A program made the translations under genes and the position numbers. A stretch of 64,000 nucleotides of DNA from an uncultured Prevotella sp. GTDB lineage: Bacteria; Bacteroidota; Bacteroidia; Bacteroidales; Bacteroidaceae. A model generated the notes under the pieces. It was not told where the DNA came from, made no database searches, and saw nothing but the letters and a program-made list of their open reading frames with translations. How positions within the stretch are numbered: the stretch's first letter is position 1; every line of letters begins with the position of its first letter. Shown here piece by piece: positions 17,012-25,465 of this stretch. The stretch lies in assembly GCA_900539625.1 (NCBI GenBank), contig UQCW01000008.1, forward strand, positions 10,080-74,079, in the 5' to 3' direction.

Positions 17012-17803
17012 TTATATTGAGGGGCGTAGCGTTGTTATTACCCTTATCTCATCCTCTATGCGCTTACTTGTTGGCGTAGGTTTTCTTTTTATGTCAGATA
17101 GCGCACTCGACAGGGTTGTTGCACTTATTGGCTTACCGGTCTTCCTTGACAACAGATGTCCGCCGTTCTCCATTGCTTTCTTCCAGTTCCAACCAATGAG
17201 GTTACCTTCCAGTAGGGCATTGAATAGCACAGCGACATTACGGGTGTTCTCTACTTTAAGGCTGAAATTACTTTTACATTCCAACAGGGATTGTATGTCG
17301 TCAATCGATACCTCTGATACACAAAACAGATGATTCGTATTTGCGCAGTGGGCAATGCGAACCATCTGTTCTTTGGTCAGGTGACAATCGAAAGATAGCG
17401 GACGCTTCGTTTCTGAAACGTCCTCATGAGACATGATGTTTGGTGGAGGGGCATCTGTCGTATCAAAGACGTTTTTCATTTTTATGCAGTCCTCCAATGT
17501 GAATGCGTCACTGTTGAATAGATGTTGTGCAAGGTCATGGCGTTCCATTAGAATGCGCTTGGCAATGTTGTGATTTTTCCTGTGCACATTCTTGCAACCC
17601 ACCTTGTTGCAGTTCACATGCTTGTGGCTGCAAGCAAAGTCCTCTACAAAGCGTTGGTGTGTCTTTACGCCATTTGTTACTTCATTCCGATAGCCAAATC
17701 TTGCTGCCAGAAGAATAGTCCATAATCCGTGCAATTCGTCCTTGTCGTTCACGAAATGTCTGTGTACTGTTTGCCATTTCTCAAAAAGAGAGATGACCGC
17801 CAA
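17012..17803 (-). CDS. Unrecognised element gene, possibly 5'-frameshifted
   Basis: The frame encodes about 263 residues without signal peptide or membrane span. A small Cys/His cluster, CSHKHVNCNKVGCKNVH, lies near residues 57-73. The C-terminal part has NGGHLLSRKTGKPISATTL, which is like the ends of RteC-type regulators, but I cannot confirm that family. There is no ATG at the start: either TTG at 17,803 is used, or the true start is the ATG at about 17,811 with a one-base slip in a T5 run at about 17,784-17,788. It sits beside the integrase remnant, a common place for regulators. Confidence 0.55.
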   Translation of the reverse strand: MAVISLFEKWQTVHRHFVNDKDELHGLWTILLAARFGYRNEVTNGVKTHQRFVEDFACSHKHVNCNKVGCKNVHRKNHNIAKRILMERHDLAQHLFNSDAFTLEDCIKMKNVFDTTDAPPPNIMSHEDVSETKRPLSFDCHLTKEQMVRIAHCANTNHLFCVSEVSIDDIQSLLECKSNFSLKVENTRNVAVLFNALLEGNLIGWNWKKAMENGGHLLSRKTGKPISATTLSSALSDIKRKPTPTSKRIEDEIRVITTLRPSI

Positions 17804-17844
17804 TTTTTGTGGTCATTGTTCAATTAATTATGATGTGATGTAAT

Positions 17845-17888
17845 AACGCAAAAAACTCTGACCACTGATGTAGCCAGAGTCTTGCGTT
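17845..17888 (-). terminator. Terminator behind the integrase remnant
   Basis: AACGCAA...ACTCTG and CAGAGT..TGCGTT form a hairpin followed on the minus strand by TTTTTTGCGTT. It lies 40 bases after the integrase stop. Confidence 0.6.
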
Positions 17889-17928
17889 TGATTGTAAAAT
17901 TCCGTATTATGTCATGTCTCATAGTTAC

Positions 17929-18105
17929 CTAATCGAATAGACCGTTAACTAAATTAACAGCCTCGTCCTTCTTTTTGTTAACGATTTTGGCGTATACCTG
18001 CGTCATTCTCACGTCTGTGTGCCCTAACAACTTGGAAGTTGTGTACAAATCCGCCCCAAGCGTCAGCATCATTGTAGCAAACGTGTGTCGGGCTGTGTGC
18101 ACAAT
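17929..18105 (-). pseudogene. C-terminal fragment of the outer element's tyrosine integrase
   Basis: The open frame starts abruptly after a stop at 18,106 and reads HTARHTFATMMLTLGADLYT, then SKLLGHTDVRMTQVYAKIV and a typical KKKDEAVNLVNGLFD end. This contains the H-x-x-R, H and Y catalytic residues of tyrosine recombinases. The N-terminal 330 residues expected are absent here but are found at 30,494-31,501, same strand. The gene is thus split by the inner element. Confidence 0.85.
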
Positions 18106-18230
18106 TTAAGCAAAAGCAACGGAAAGTGAATATGAGAGAAATGAACTGTAAGTGGTTGAGAATGAGCAATATTTCATAATTCTGCCAATTGTCTGCAAAG
18201 CAAAGCCGAGCAGGATATTGAGTTATTTCA

Positions 18231-18276
18231 GTTACCAAACCGTTAGCGGTCAGTTACCGAAACCAACACTGCTAAC
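18231..18276. promoter_or_regulatory. Cluster of candidate integrase arm-type sites, left end
   Basis: GTTACC at 18,231, GTTAGC at 18,242, GTTACC at 18,253 and the inverted GCTAAC at 18,271. The same words recur near the right end. Confidence 0.35.
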
Positions 18277-18389
18277 GAGGTGAAAAACAAATAGTTTGTC
18301 ACCAGTGTTTGTTGCACTGTTCTGCACAACTTTCAATGACAGAGAATGCTTACTGATTGATTATTTTTGCGAACTAAAAAAGTAAGCAG

Positions 18390-19619
18390 ATGAAAGTTGA
18401 AAAATTCAAGGTGCTGCTCTACCTCAAAAAGAGCGGATTGGACAAGAACGGTAAGGCTCCCATCATGGGACGCATCACCCTCAACCGAACAATGGCGCAG
18501 TTCGGTTGCAAGTTGTCATGTACGCCAAAGTTATGGAATCCACGTGAGAGCAGACTTGACGGCAAGAGCAAGGAGGCAGTGGAAGTGAACGCCAAGATTG
18601 ACAAGCTGTTGCTGGCAATAAACTCAGCCTACGAGTCACTTGTGGAGCGCAAGACGGATTTTGACGCAAAGGCGATAAAGGATCTGTTTCAATGCAGTGC
18701 AGACACTCAGATGACCTTGTTGAAGCAGCTTGACGCCATCATTGCGGACATTGAGTCAAGAATCGGCATCGACTACAAGAAAGGCACGCTGCCAAACTAC
18801 CAGTACACTCGCCTGACATTGGGATTGTTCGTCAAGAAGCGCTATGGAACTGACGATGTGGCATTCGGTGAGCTTTACGAGCAGTTTATCCGTGAGTACA
18901 TGGACTTTTGCTTGGACGAGAGAGGTCTTGCACTTGATACAGTCCGCCACTATCTCGCCATCTTGAAGAAGACCTGCCGAATAGCTTTCAAGGCAGGACA
19001 CTCCGAACGTTATCATTTCATGCACTTCAAGCTACCTCAAAAGAAAGAGAATCCACCAAAGGCATTGACACGTGAGGACTTCCTAAAAATTCGTGACCTC
19101 GAAATACCAGAGCGAAGAAAATCGTTGGCTTTGACCCGTGACCTTTTTCTTTTCGCCTGCTATACAGGCACGGCTTATGCCGATACGGTTTCCATCACGG
19201 AAGAAAACCTCTTTCGTGATGAGGAGGGCAGCCTTTGGCTGAAATACCATAGAAAGAAGAACAAGATGCTTGCACGTGTGAAGCTGCTGCCAGAGGCGCT
19301 TGCCATGTTGGAGAAATACAAAGACCCGACAAGACCTACTCTTTTACCGCCACAGGAATTTCGAGTGTTGAGAGGTAACATGAAAAGTCTCCGAGTACTA
19401 TCTGGCATAAGTATGGATTTGGTCTATCATGTTGGACGGCACAGTTTCGCATCGCTCGTTACGCTCGAAGAAGGTGTTCCGATAGAGACTATCAGCAAAA
19501 TGCTTGGTCACAACAACATTCAGACCACGCAAATCTATGCACGTGTCACCCCGAAAAAGCTATTTGAGGATATGGACAAGTTCATCGAAGCCAACAAGGA
19601 CTTCAAGTTTGTCCTGTAA
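18390..19619 (+). CDS. Tyrosine recombinase/integrase 1 of the inner element
   Basis: A 409-residue site-specific recombinase of the Bacteroidetes type. An N-terminal arm-binding domain (about 1-90) and a SAM-like core-binding domain (about 100-210) precede the catalytic domain. The first catalytic Arg position reads CYTGTAYADTV, without the usual Arg, as in many Bacteroidetes integrases. The H-x-x-R is HVGRHSFAS near residue 350, the second His is in MLGHNNIQTT and the nucleophile is the Tyr of QIYARV near 388. The ATG at 18,390 is preceded by TATTTTTG at 18,362, a possible -7 box. It is followed by a second recombinase 31 bases downstream. Confidence 0.92.
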   Translation: MKVEKFKVLLYLKKSGLDKNGKAPIMGRITLNRTMAQFGCKLSCTPKLWNPRESRLDGKSKEAVEVNAKIDKLLLAINSAYESLVERKTDFDAKAIKDLFQCSADTQMTLLKQLDAIIADIESRIGIDYKKGTLPNYQYTRLTLGLFVKKRYGTDDVAFGELYEQFIREYMDFCLDERGLALDTVRHYLAILKKTCRIAFKAGHSERYHFMHFKLPQKKENPPKALTREDFLKIRDLEIPERRKSLALTRDLFLFACYTGTAYADTVSITEENLFRDEEGSLWLKYHRKKNKMLARVKLLPEALAMLEKYKDPTRPTLLPPQEFRVLRGNMKSLRVLSGISMDLVYHVGRHSFASLVTLEEGVPIETISKMLGHNNIQTTQIYARVTPKKLFEDMDKFIEANKDFKFVL

Positions 19620-19650
19620 TATTTTCACAAAATAAGAAAGGAACATAACA

Positions 19651-20874
19651 ATGAGAAGTACATACAAGCAGTTTTATTATATCAACCGTGGCAGAGTAAA
19701 GGCAGACGGAACCACATCTATATTTTGCCGTATCACGATTGACGGCAAAGTGTCAGCCATAGCAACAGGTCTTTACTGTGCTCCCGAAGAATGGGACACG
19801 AAAAAAGGTGAAGCCAAGAATGCAAGAGTGAACGGACAACTGCAAGCGTTCAGACTAAGAATTGACGAAGCCTACGAGCAGGCAACAAAGGAAAAGGGCA
19901 TCGTTACCGCCGAGATTCTGAAGAATGTTATTGTTGATGCAAATACTATCCCGATGACATTGCTTGCCACTGGCGAGGAGGAGCGTGAACGCCTTAGGCT
20001 GCGCTCTATCCGTATTAACTCAACATCTTCTTATCGCCAATCTAAGACATCGCAGCTAAACTTGCGAGAGTTCATCGGGTTACGAGGAATGAATGACATT
20101 GCATTTGAAGATTTGACTGAGGAATTAGGTAAATCTTATAAGTTGTTCTTGATTGGCAAAGGGTATAGTGCATCCAATACGAACCATAATCTTTGTTGGC
20201 TGCAACGCTTGGTTTATATCGCTGTTGACAGAGGTCTGCTGAAATTCAATCCATTGGAAGATGTCGGATATGAAAAGAAAGGCTCACCAAAGCGTAGACA
20301 TATATCCAGAAATGACTTGCTGCTCATTATGGAGACTCCTATGGAGGATAAGGCTTTGGAGTTGGCACGCAGAATGTTTGTTTTCTCCAGCCTTACAGGT
20401 TTGGCTTATGCCGATTTACGTAACCTGTATCCACACCATATCGGGATGACGGCAGACGGTAGAAAATACATCCGTGAGAAAAGAGCAAAGACCAACAACG
20501 AAGCGTTCATTCCCTTGCATCCGATAGCTGAACAAATAATGTCGCTATACAATACAGCGGATGATAGCAAACCTGTTTTTCCTCTTTCTTCACGTGATTC
20601 CATGTGGTTTGAATTTCATTCACTCGGTGTGGCTTTGGGTATAAATGAGAACCTTACCGCACACGTTGCAAGACATACATTCGGAGTAAACATGGTTACT
20701 TCGGGCATATCAATGGAAAGCATCGCCAAGATGATGGGGCATTCCAACCTGCGAAGCACCCAGGTCTATGCCGTCATCACCGATGACAAGATATCCAAGG
20801 ACATGGACAAGTTGATGCAACGCAGAGAAACAAAAGAAACTGACCAGAATAAAAATAAGGAGGACGGGAAATGA
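19651..20874 (+). CDS. Tyrosine recombinase/integrase 2 of the inner element
   Basis: The 407-residue protein has the same layout as its upstream neighbour but is only distantly similar. The first catalytic Arg position reads SLTGLAYADLRNL. H-x-x-R is HVARHTFGVNM near residue 350, followed by MMGHSNLRSTQVYAVI with the second His and the Tyr. Tandem recombinases occur in several Bacteroides mobilizable elements, where both may be needed for integration or excision. The stop overlaps the next gene by four bases (ATGA), so a RhuM-like protein is coupled to it. Confidence 0.92.
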   Translation: MRSTYKQFYYINRGRVKADGTTSIFCRITIDGKVSAIATGLYCAPEEWDTKKGEAKNARVNGQLQAFRLRIDEAYEQATKEKGIVTAEILKNVIVDANTIPMTLLATGEEERERLRLRSIRINSTSSYRQSKTSQLNLREFIGLRGMNDIAFEDLTEELGKSYKLFLIGKGYSASNTNHNLCWLQRLVYIAVDRGLLKFNPLEDVGYEKKGSPKRRHISRNDLLLIMETPMEDKALELARRMFVFSSLTGLAYADLRNLYPHHIGMTADGRKYIREKRAKTNNEAFIPLHPIAEQIMSLYNTADDSKPVFPLSSRDSMWFEFHSLGVALGINENLTAHVARHTFGVNMVTSGISMESIAKMMGHSNLRSTQVYAVITDDKISKDMDKLMQRRETKETDQNKNKEDGK

Positions 20875-21233
20875 ACAGAGGTATTATAACTATCAGCGAG
20901 AGCGGAACGGTATCCATGCCGACCGATACTGTATGGATGACCATGCAGGAGATTGCCGACATGTACAATGTGTTCGGCTGCTATGTGCGCAAGGCTATCA
21001 AGGCTGTATTCAAGGACGGTGTTCTGAAAGAGCAGGGTGTACGCCGTCATGTCAGGAAGAACGACCGCATCAGCTATGATGTGTATAGCCTTGAACTCGT
21101 CATTGCGGTAGCCTTCCGTATTGACAGCATTGAGAGCAGAGCCTTTCGGGAGTTCATCATGCAGTCCGTCATCGGCAGGCAGACAAGCCGCACTAAACTG
21201 GCCTGTATCTTTACAGAGAATGCAATGGCATAG
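20871..21233 (+). CDS. Short RhuM-like protein
   Basis: A 120-residue protein whose body resembles the N-terminal domain of RhuM-family proteins: VWMTMQEIADMYNVFGCYVR, then a KAVFKDGVL segment, YDVYSLELVIAVAFRIDS and RAFREFIMQ. RhuM proteins are usually over 300 residues, so this is only the N-terminal module, with an unrelated short tail. It overlaps the second integrase by four bases and probably modulates recombination or transcription (inference). Confidence 0.65.
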   Translation: MNRGIITISESGTVSMPTDTVWMTMQEIADMYNVFGCYVRKAIKAVFKDGVLKEQGVRRHVRKNDRISYDVYSLELVIAVAFRIDSIESRAFREFIMQSVIGRQTSRTKLACIFTENAMA

Positions 21234-21380
21234 ACCTGCCATAAAGCAACGTTCCTTGGAGGCTTTGCGCCTCCAGCCACTTGGGCGAACCACCGCAGTG
21301 TGTTTTAGCATGGTATTAGATTTATACAGGTAACACAAATGATACCCGGCAAACACGAACAACTCGGTATAGCCAATAAA

Positions 21381-21437
21381 ACGAGGCGACAACCTATAAC
21401 AGCCACACTCGGTAAGTTATACGTTGTCGCCTTGTTT
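21381..21437. terminator. Bidirectional terminator between convergent genes
   Basis: ACGAGGCGACAAC and GTTGTCGCCTTGTTT form a stem with T-rich flanks on both strands. It lies between the RhuM-like gene (+) and an HTH gene (-). Confidence 0.7.
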
Positions 21438-21465
21438 ATTTCACACACTCATCAAGGACATTCTC

Positions 21466-21774
21466 CTACACACCTTTCATTCTGTACGCTTCACGATAGT
21501 TAGCCATCAGAATCTTCTGAATGTCGGACTCGCGGTAGAGTATCTTTCCGCCAAGCTGGATATACGGGATGACACCGTTGTTTCGGTAGTCCTGCAGGGT
21601 TCTTCGACTCAGTTGCAGCCTGGCGCAAAGCTCCTTGTCCGTCATGAACCGCTCACCGCCAAGCATGGGGCGGTAGTTCATCACGGCACGTTCAAAATTG
21701 TCAACCATTCGGTTGAGGTGGTTCACGATGTGGTTCATCCACTCGCTGTTTCTTGTCATTACTTCATTGCTCAT
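21466..21774 (-). CDS. HTH excisionase-family protein A
   Basis: A 102-residue protein with a MerR/excisionase HTH_17 domain at about 44-90: FMTDKELCARLQLSRRTLQD and GKILYRESDIQKILM. Such proteins assist excision or regulate transfer in Bacteroides elements. It is followed upstream on the same strand by a second HTH gene (82-base gap), so the two may share a transcript. Confidence 0.85.
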   Translation of the reverse strand: MSNEVMTRNSEWMNHIVNHLNRMVDNFERAVMNYRPMLGGERFMTDKELCARLQLSRRTLQDYRNNGVIPYIQLGGKILYRESDIQKILMANYREAYRMKGV

Positions 21775-21856
21775 AGTTGTCTCGTTTTATTGTTGATACT
21801 TACGTTACTCGGTTTACTTGCTGCTTTGGATTAAGTGGCTGTTGTATATTGACAGC

Positions 21857-22168
21857 CTAACCTGTGCGCTTGCGAAAGCGCATGTCCTTTTTCTTGTCCT
21901 CCACTACTGCTACGATAGCCATCACGTCCTCCGGCTTGTAGTAGGTCTTGTGGCTGATTTGCGTATAAGCCAAAGTTCCGTTGTCCCGAAGCGTCTGCAC
22001 TGTCCGTGGGCAGATGTTGAGCGTCTGACACACGTCCTGCGTGTCGAGCCACTTGTTCATGGTCTTGTCCTCACTGCGCTCACGGATTCTGTCCATGCGC
22101 TTCACGAAGTTCTCCAACTGGGCATCAAGATAGTTGAATGCCTCTTCCTCGAATACGATGAATCCCAT
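21857..22168 (-). CDS. HTH excisionase-family protein B
   Basis: 103 residues. An N-terminal helix is followed by an HTH_17 domain at about 38-88: WLDTQDVCQTLNICPRTVQT and HKTYYKPEDVMAIVA. A basic tail ends RFRKRTG. It is transcribed from a strong consensus promoter at 22,248-22,277. It probably works with protein A as recombination directionality or regulatory factors (inference). Confidence 0.85.
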   Translation of the reverse strand: MGFIVFEEEAFNYLDAQLENFVKRMDRIRERSEDKTMNKWLDTQDVCQTLNICPRTVQTLRDNGTLAYTQISHKTYYKPEDVMAIVAVVEDKKKDMRFRKRTG

Positions 22169-22247
22169 ACTTTTCTTTTTTCTAAGTTAATACTATGTTA
22201 TATGTCGCAAAGCTCCACGCATATGCAGTGCTCCACGTTTGCGAGTG

Positions 22248-22277
22248 CAAAGATAAGGCACAGCAATCTAAAAACAA
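22248..22277 (-). promoter_or_regulatory. Consensus promoter of the HTH pair
   Basis: Minus strand TTG, 19 bases, TATCTTTG. Confidence 0.7.
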
Positions 22278-22565
22278 GCGTTTTCAATTCCTGTGGCAGT
22301 ATGTTGCCGGGGTTTGCCGACTTCAACGCCAAAAACAACAAGAAAAACTTGCACGACTGCAACGAATACATGAACAATGATGAGTTGAGAAATACGTTGA
22401 AGTTCTCACAACTATCTCGGTATGCAAATAAGCAAGCCACAACTAAATTGCCACGTTACACCCAATCAGTTGCATGGCTGCACTCAGTACACTTACTTTG
22501 CCCCCGACAATCGGTCAATGGTGCATACCGTGACCACTATACCAACAAATTAAACAAGTTAAGCT
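22278..22565. other. Intergenic region before the DUF3408-like gene
   Basis: No gene recognised between the divergent HTH and DUF3408-like genes. It should contain the promoter for the mobilization genes, but no clear TAnnTTTG box was found on the plus strand. Confidence 0.5.
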
Positions 22566-23045
22566 ATGGCAAAAACAAAAGAAACGAAAATGTTTCCTGA
22601 ACAGCAGGAGAAAATGACACAGGAGGTGATGGCTTCGCTTCAATCATCCACTTATGGTAAAGACTATGCCCAAGAACATAGCTCTTTCTTTGAAGAGGTG
22701 GAGAACTCCGATTTAGAAGTTGTGACAGAGAATGTGGCTGCAACAACCTCCAACATGGAGGACGAGCTGACGAACGAGGCTCAATCGCCACCGAATCCGC
22801 AGAAGCGCATCAGCGGCAAGCAGCGCAAGGCAACTTTGGAGGAGTATCAGCAGACCTTCCTCCAAGTTCCAAGGATTGACGACCGCAAGCCAGTCTTCGT
22901 CAGTTCCGATGTACGAGACCGTCTTGATCGTGTCGTCCGCATCCTCGGAGGAAGGCGCATGAGCGTATCGGGCATCATCGAGAACATCGTGCGCCACCAC
23001 CTAAGCCTTTATGAAGAGGACTTCGAGGCTTGGCGCAAATTGTGA
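22566..23045 (+). CDS. DUF3408-like protein (mobilization-region)
   Basis: This 159-residue protein has a disordered acidic N-terminal half and a conserved C-terminal ribbon-helix-helix-like domain: FLQVPRIDDRKPVFVSSDVR, then RVVRILGGRRMSVSGIIENI and RHHLSLYEEDF. DUF3408 proteins accompany transfer and mobilization genes in Bacteroides elements and are thought to bind DNA. It directly precedes the oriT-like palindrome and MobC gene. Confidence 0.8.
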   Translation: MAKTKETKMFPEQQEKMTQEVMASLQSSTYGKDYAQEHSSFFEEVENSDLEVVTENVAATTSNMEDELTNEAQSPPNPQKRISGKQRKATLEEYQQTFLQVPRIDDRKPVFVSSDVRDRLDRVVRILGGRRMSVSGIIENIVRHHLSLYEEDFEAWRKL

Positions 23046-23114
23046 GAATTAAGGTCTGCGACCTTGGACGTGGATAGCTGAAAGGCTGTAGTTCCAACTA
23101 ACGTGTTCTGAGAG

Positions 23115-23156
23115 GGAGCGAGGTTATGTTTTGGGAACCCCAAAACGCCTCGCTCC
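23115..23156. other. Candidate oriT: nested perfect palindromes before the mob genes
   Basis: GGAGCGAGG and CCTCGCTCC (9 bp, perfect) enclose TTTTGGG-AA-CCCCAAAA. The structure lies in the 184-base gap between the DUF3408-like gene and MobC, the usual place for oriT. The nick site cannot be read from sequence alone. Confidence 0.5.
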
Positions 23157-23229
23157 ACCATAAGGGCGGAGATTTTTTGCTCCCGACGGTCGCAGAAAGT
23201 GAGTGTACCAACTATAAACAGTGTATCGA

Positions 23230-23643
23230 ATGACAAGCATACATGAACAGGACAAGAAAAAGGGCGGGAGACCGCCCACAGGCAGGGTTCGCAAACTGTC
23301 GAAGTCTGTCACGGTGAAGTTTTCGAAGCCAAGCTACGAGGCATTGAGACTGAGGGCGAGAAAAGCCAACCGCAAGTTGGCGGAGTACATCCGTGAGTCC
23401 GCCTTGAACGGCGAGGTGGTCAGCGGACACAATGCAGAGACGGTAGCCATCGCCAAGAATCTCATCGGCATGGCGAACAACCTCAACCAACTTACCAAGC
23501 TGTCGTATCAGAGAGGTTTCCACGAAACCCATGTATATGTGGTGGACTTGTTGAGAAGATTAAAAGAAATCCTTGGCGAGTATCGCCAAGCAAGTCCAAA
23601 ATCGAAGCCATGCGGAATAGGCAGAAAGGAGGATGCCACATGA
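23230..23643 (+). CDS. MobC-like relaxosome protein
   Basis: The ATG at 23,230 gives 137 residues (an upstream GTG at 23,221 is less likely). Basic N-terminus KKKGGRPPTGRVRKLSKSV, then a ribbon-helix-helix-type core: VTVKFSKPSYEALRLRARKA and KLAEYIRESALNGEVV. The C-terminal part (AIAKNLIGMANNLNQLTKLS) is the conserved mobilization C-terminal motif. It assists relaxase at oriT. Its stop overlaps the relaxase start (ATGA). Confidence 0.85.
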   Translation: MTSIHEQDKKKGGRPPTGRVRKLSKSVTVKFSKPSYEALRLRARKANRKLAEYIRESALNGEVVSGHNAETVAIAKNLIGMANNLNQLTKLSYQRGFHETHVYVVDLLRRLKEILGEYRQASPKSKPCGIGRKEDAT

Positions 23644-24590
23644 TAGGCAAGCTAAAGAAGGGCAGCTCATTTGCTGGTTGCATCCGCTATGTTACAGGCA
23701 AGGACGAGGCGAAAATCCTTGCCTCTGATGGTGTGTTACTCGGCACGAATACCGAGATGACGCAAAGTTTCGAGCTACAAAGGCAACTAAATCCAAGGAT
23801 TAAGAAGCCTGTGGGGCACATAGCTTTGAGCTTCAAGCCCGAGGACAAGCCACGTTTGACGAATGAATTCATGGCTAAGATAGCCCTTGAATACATGCAG
23901 ATGATGGGGATAAAAGATACTCAATTCATCATCGTAAGGCATCACAACACCGACAATCCACATTGTCATATCGTGTATAACCGCATCAATAACGAGGGCA
24001 AGCTCATATCAGACAGGAATGATTACAGGCGTAATGAGCAAGTGACCAAGGCTCTTAAATCCAAGTATGGATTTACCTACGGAACGGACAAGAGCAATAC
24101 TAATACTCGCAAGTTACGCAATGCTGAGCGAGCCAAATATGAGATTCACAATGCTGTAAAGAGCGCATTGAGAATGGCAGATAGCTGGGACGAGTTCAAA
24201 AGTGAACTTGCAAAACGAGGTGTTCACTTAGAGTTTGTCTATAAGGATAAGGAGCGAACCAAGGTTCAAGGCATCCTTTTCTGCAAGGATGGATATAGCT
24301 TCAAGGGTACGCAGATTAGCCGAGACTATAGCTTTGGCAAACTGAATGCGAGATTAGAGGGAACGGAGAACCTTTTATCAGCAAGTGCCAACTCTGCTCA
24401 GCAATATGAGCAGGGCTGTTGCAAGAATGAGCAGGTGCCATCCATATCGGAGAGCAGCCAGGACCCTTGGGACGGTATTTCTTCCATTGGACTTTTTGCT
24501 CCAGCCAATGCTCAGACCTTTGAGCCATTCCCAGAGGATGAATCAGTCAAGAAGAAAAAGAAGAAACGCAGAAGAGGCTTTAGCCTTTGA
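23640..24590 (+). CDS. Relaxase (MOBP-type mobilization protein)
   Basis: The 316-residue relaxase nicks oriT and pilots the strand. The start at 23,640 overlaps MobC's stop. The N-terminal motif I region carries SSFAGCIRYVTGKDEAKIL, with no Tyr before residue 17. The three-His motif is VRHHNTDNPHCHIVYNRI at about 99-116. RNDYRRNEQVTKALKSKYG follows. The C-terminus ends in a lysine/arginine run. It is shorter than many relaxases and is coupled to the following coiled-coil gene by a TGATG overlap. Confidence 0.9.
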   Translation: MIGKLKKGSSFAGCIRYVTGKDEAKILASDGVLLGTNTEMTQSFELQRQLNPRIKKPVGHIALSFKPEDKPRLTNEFMAKIALEYMQMMGIKDTQFIIVRHHNTDNPHCHIVYNRINNEGKLISDRNDYRRNEQVTKALKSKYGFTYGTDKSNTNTRKLRNAERAKYEIHNAVKSALRMADSWDEFKSELAKRGVHLEFVYKDKERTKVQGILFCKDGYSFKGTQISRDYSFGKLNARLEGTENLLSASANSAQQYEQGCCKNEQVPSISESSQDPWDGISSIGLFAPANAQTFEPFPEDESVKKKKKKRRRGFSL

Positions 24591-25381
24591 TGCAAGTTAC
24601 AAACCATTCAAACAACATAAGAAAGATGAAAGAAGAAATGTTAGAAGCCATCTACGGCACAGTTGAGAGATTGGAGCAGAAAGTCGATGAACTTTCTGCT
24701 TCACCAAAGAATACAGAGGCGGAAAGCACTCCGGTCTCTGTAAGTGTAGACACAAGCAAACTTGAAAATGCCATCCTTTCCGTATCTGCAAAAGAAGAGG
24801 ATACTATTGAAAAGTTGGCAAGATTAAGAGACGCAATATGTGTCTATGTAGAGCTTACCAAGAAAGAAACATGTAAAGAAGAACAGCGAAGCAAACTCTT
24901 GCTTAATGCGATTAAGCAGTTGAAGCAAGAACAAAATGCTGCTTCAAAAGTTATACAGGACAAACTCCACGTAATGGGCAACACACCTCAAAAGAAGGTC
25001 GTCACTCATCGATTCGAGCCTACTTCAAAGTATGTTCTTCTTTTCATTGTTGGCTTGGTTCTGTCTCTTGTTATCTCTATTTGGGGCAATCTTACCCAAT
25101 GGCGAGAGCACCAAGATTGGGAGGAGGCAGATTTAAAATATCGTGCCTTGCGAATGGCTCTCCCAACTGATGACCAGAATATTCGCTATATAGAAAAGAA
25201 CTTCTCTGTATGCCGAGACGAAAATGTAATAGATGATGTTAGAAATCGTGTCGCTGTTTACGAGGATTCTATTCGTCGCCACCACGAAATGGTTGAAATG
25301 GCAGCTTACAAAGATAGCATGTCAAACATACTTCGAAAAGAATCCGAAATGATAAAGAAAAAGTTGCCTAAGCAACATTAA
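24590..25381 (+). CDS. Coiled-coil membrane protein following the relaxase
   Basis: 263 residues from the ATG at 24,590, which overlaps the relaxase stop by one base. The N-terminal part (about 12-130) is predicted coiled coil. One membrane span lies at about 148-168 (YVLLFIVGLVLSLVISIWGN). The C-terminal part is charged, helical and likely cytoplasmic or periplasmic. Proteins of this layout often follow relaxase genes in Bacteroides mobilizable elements. Its role is not known; it may link the relaxosome to the membrane (inference). Confidence 0.75.
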   Translation: MQVTNHSNNIRKMKEEMLEAIYGTVERLEQKVDELSASPKNTEAESTPVSVSVDTSKLENAILSVSAKEEDTIEKLARLRDAICVYVELTKKETCKEEQRSKLLLNAIKQLKQEQNAASKVIQDKLHVMGNTPQKKVVTHRFEPTSKYVLLFIVGLVLSLVISIWGNLTQWREHQDWEEADLKYRALRMALPTDDQNIRYIEKNFSVCRDENVIDDVRNRVAVYEDSIRRHHEMVEMAAYKDSMSNILRKESEMIKKKLPKQH

Positions 25382-25402
25382 ATCGGGCAAAAAATATAAA
25401 AA

Positions 25403-25423
25403 GGGAGGGCAAAAATCCCTCCC
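25403..25423. terminator. Bidirectional terminator between mob and hxs operons
   Basis: GGGAGGG and CCCTCCC with a seven-base loop, followed by TAATAATTTTT on the plus strand and an A/T-rich flank on the other. Confidence 0.75.
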
Positions 25424-25465
25424 TAATAATTTTTACAACTTGCAAGTTTCCTTACATATCACTAT

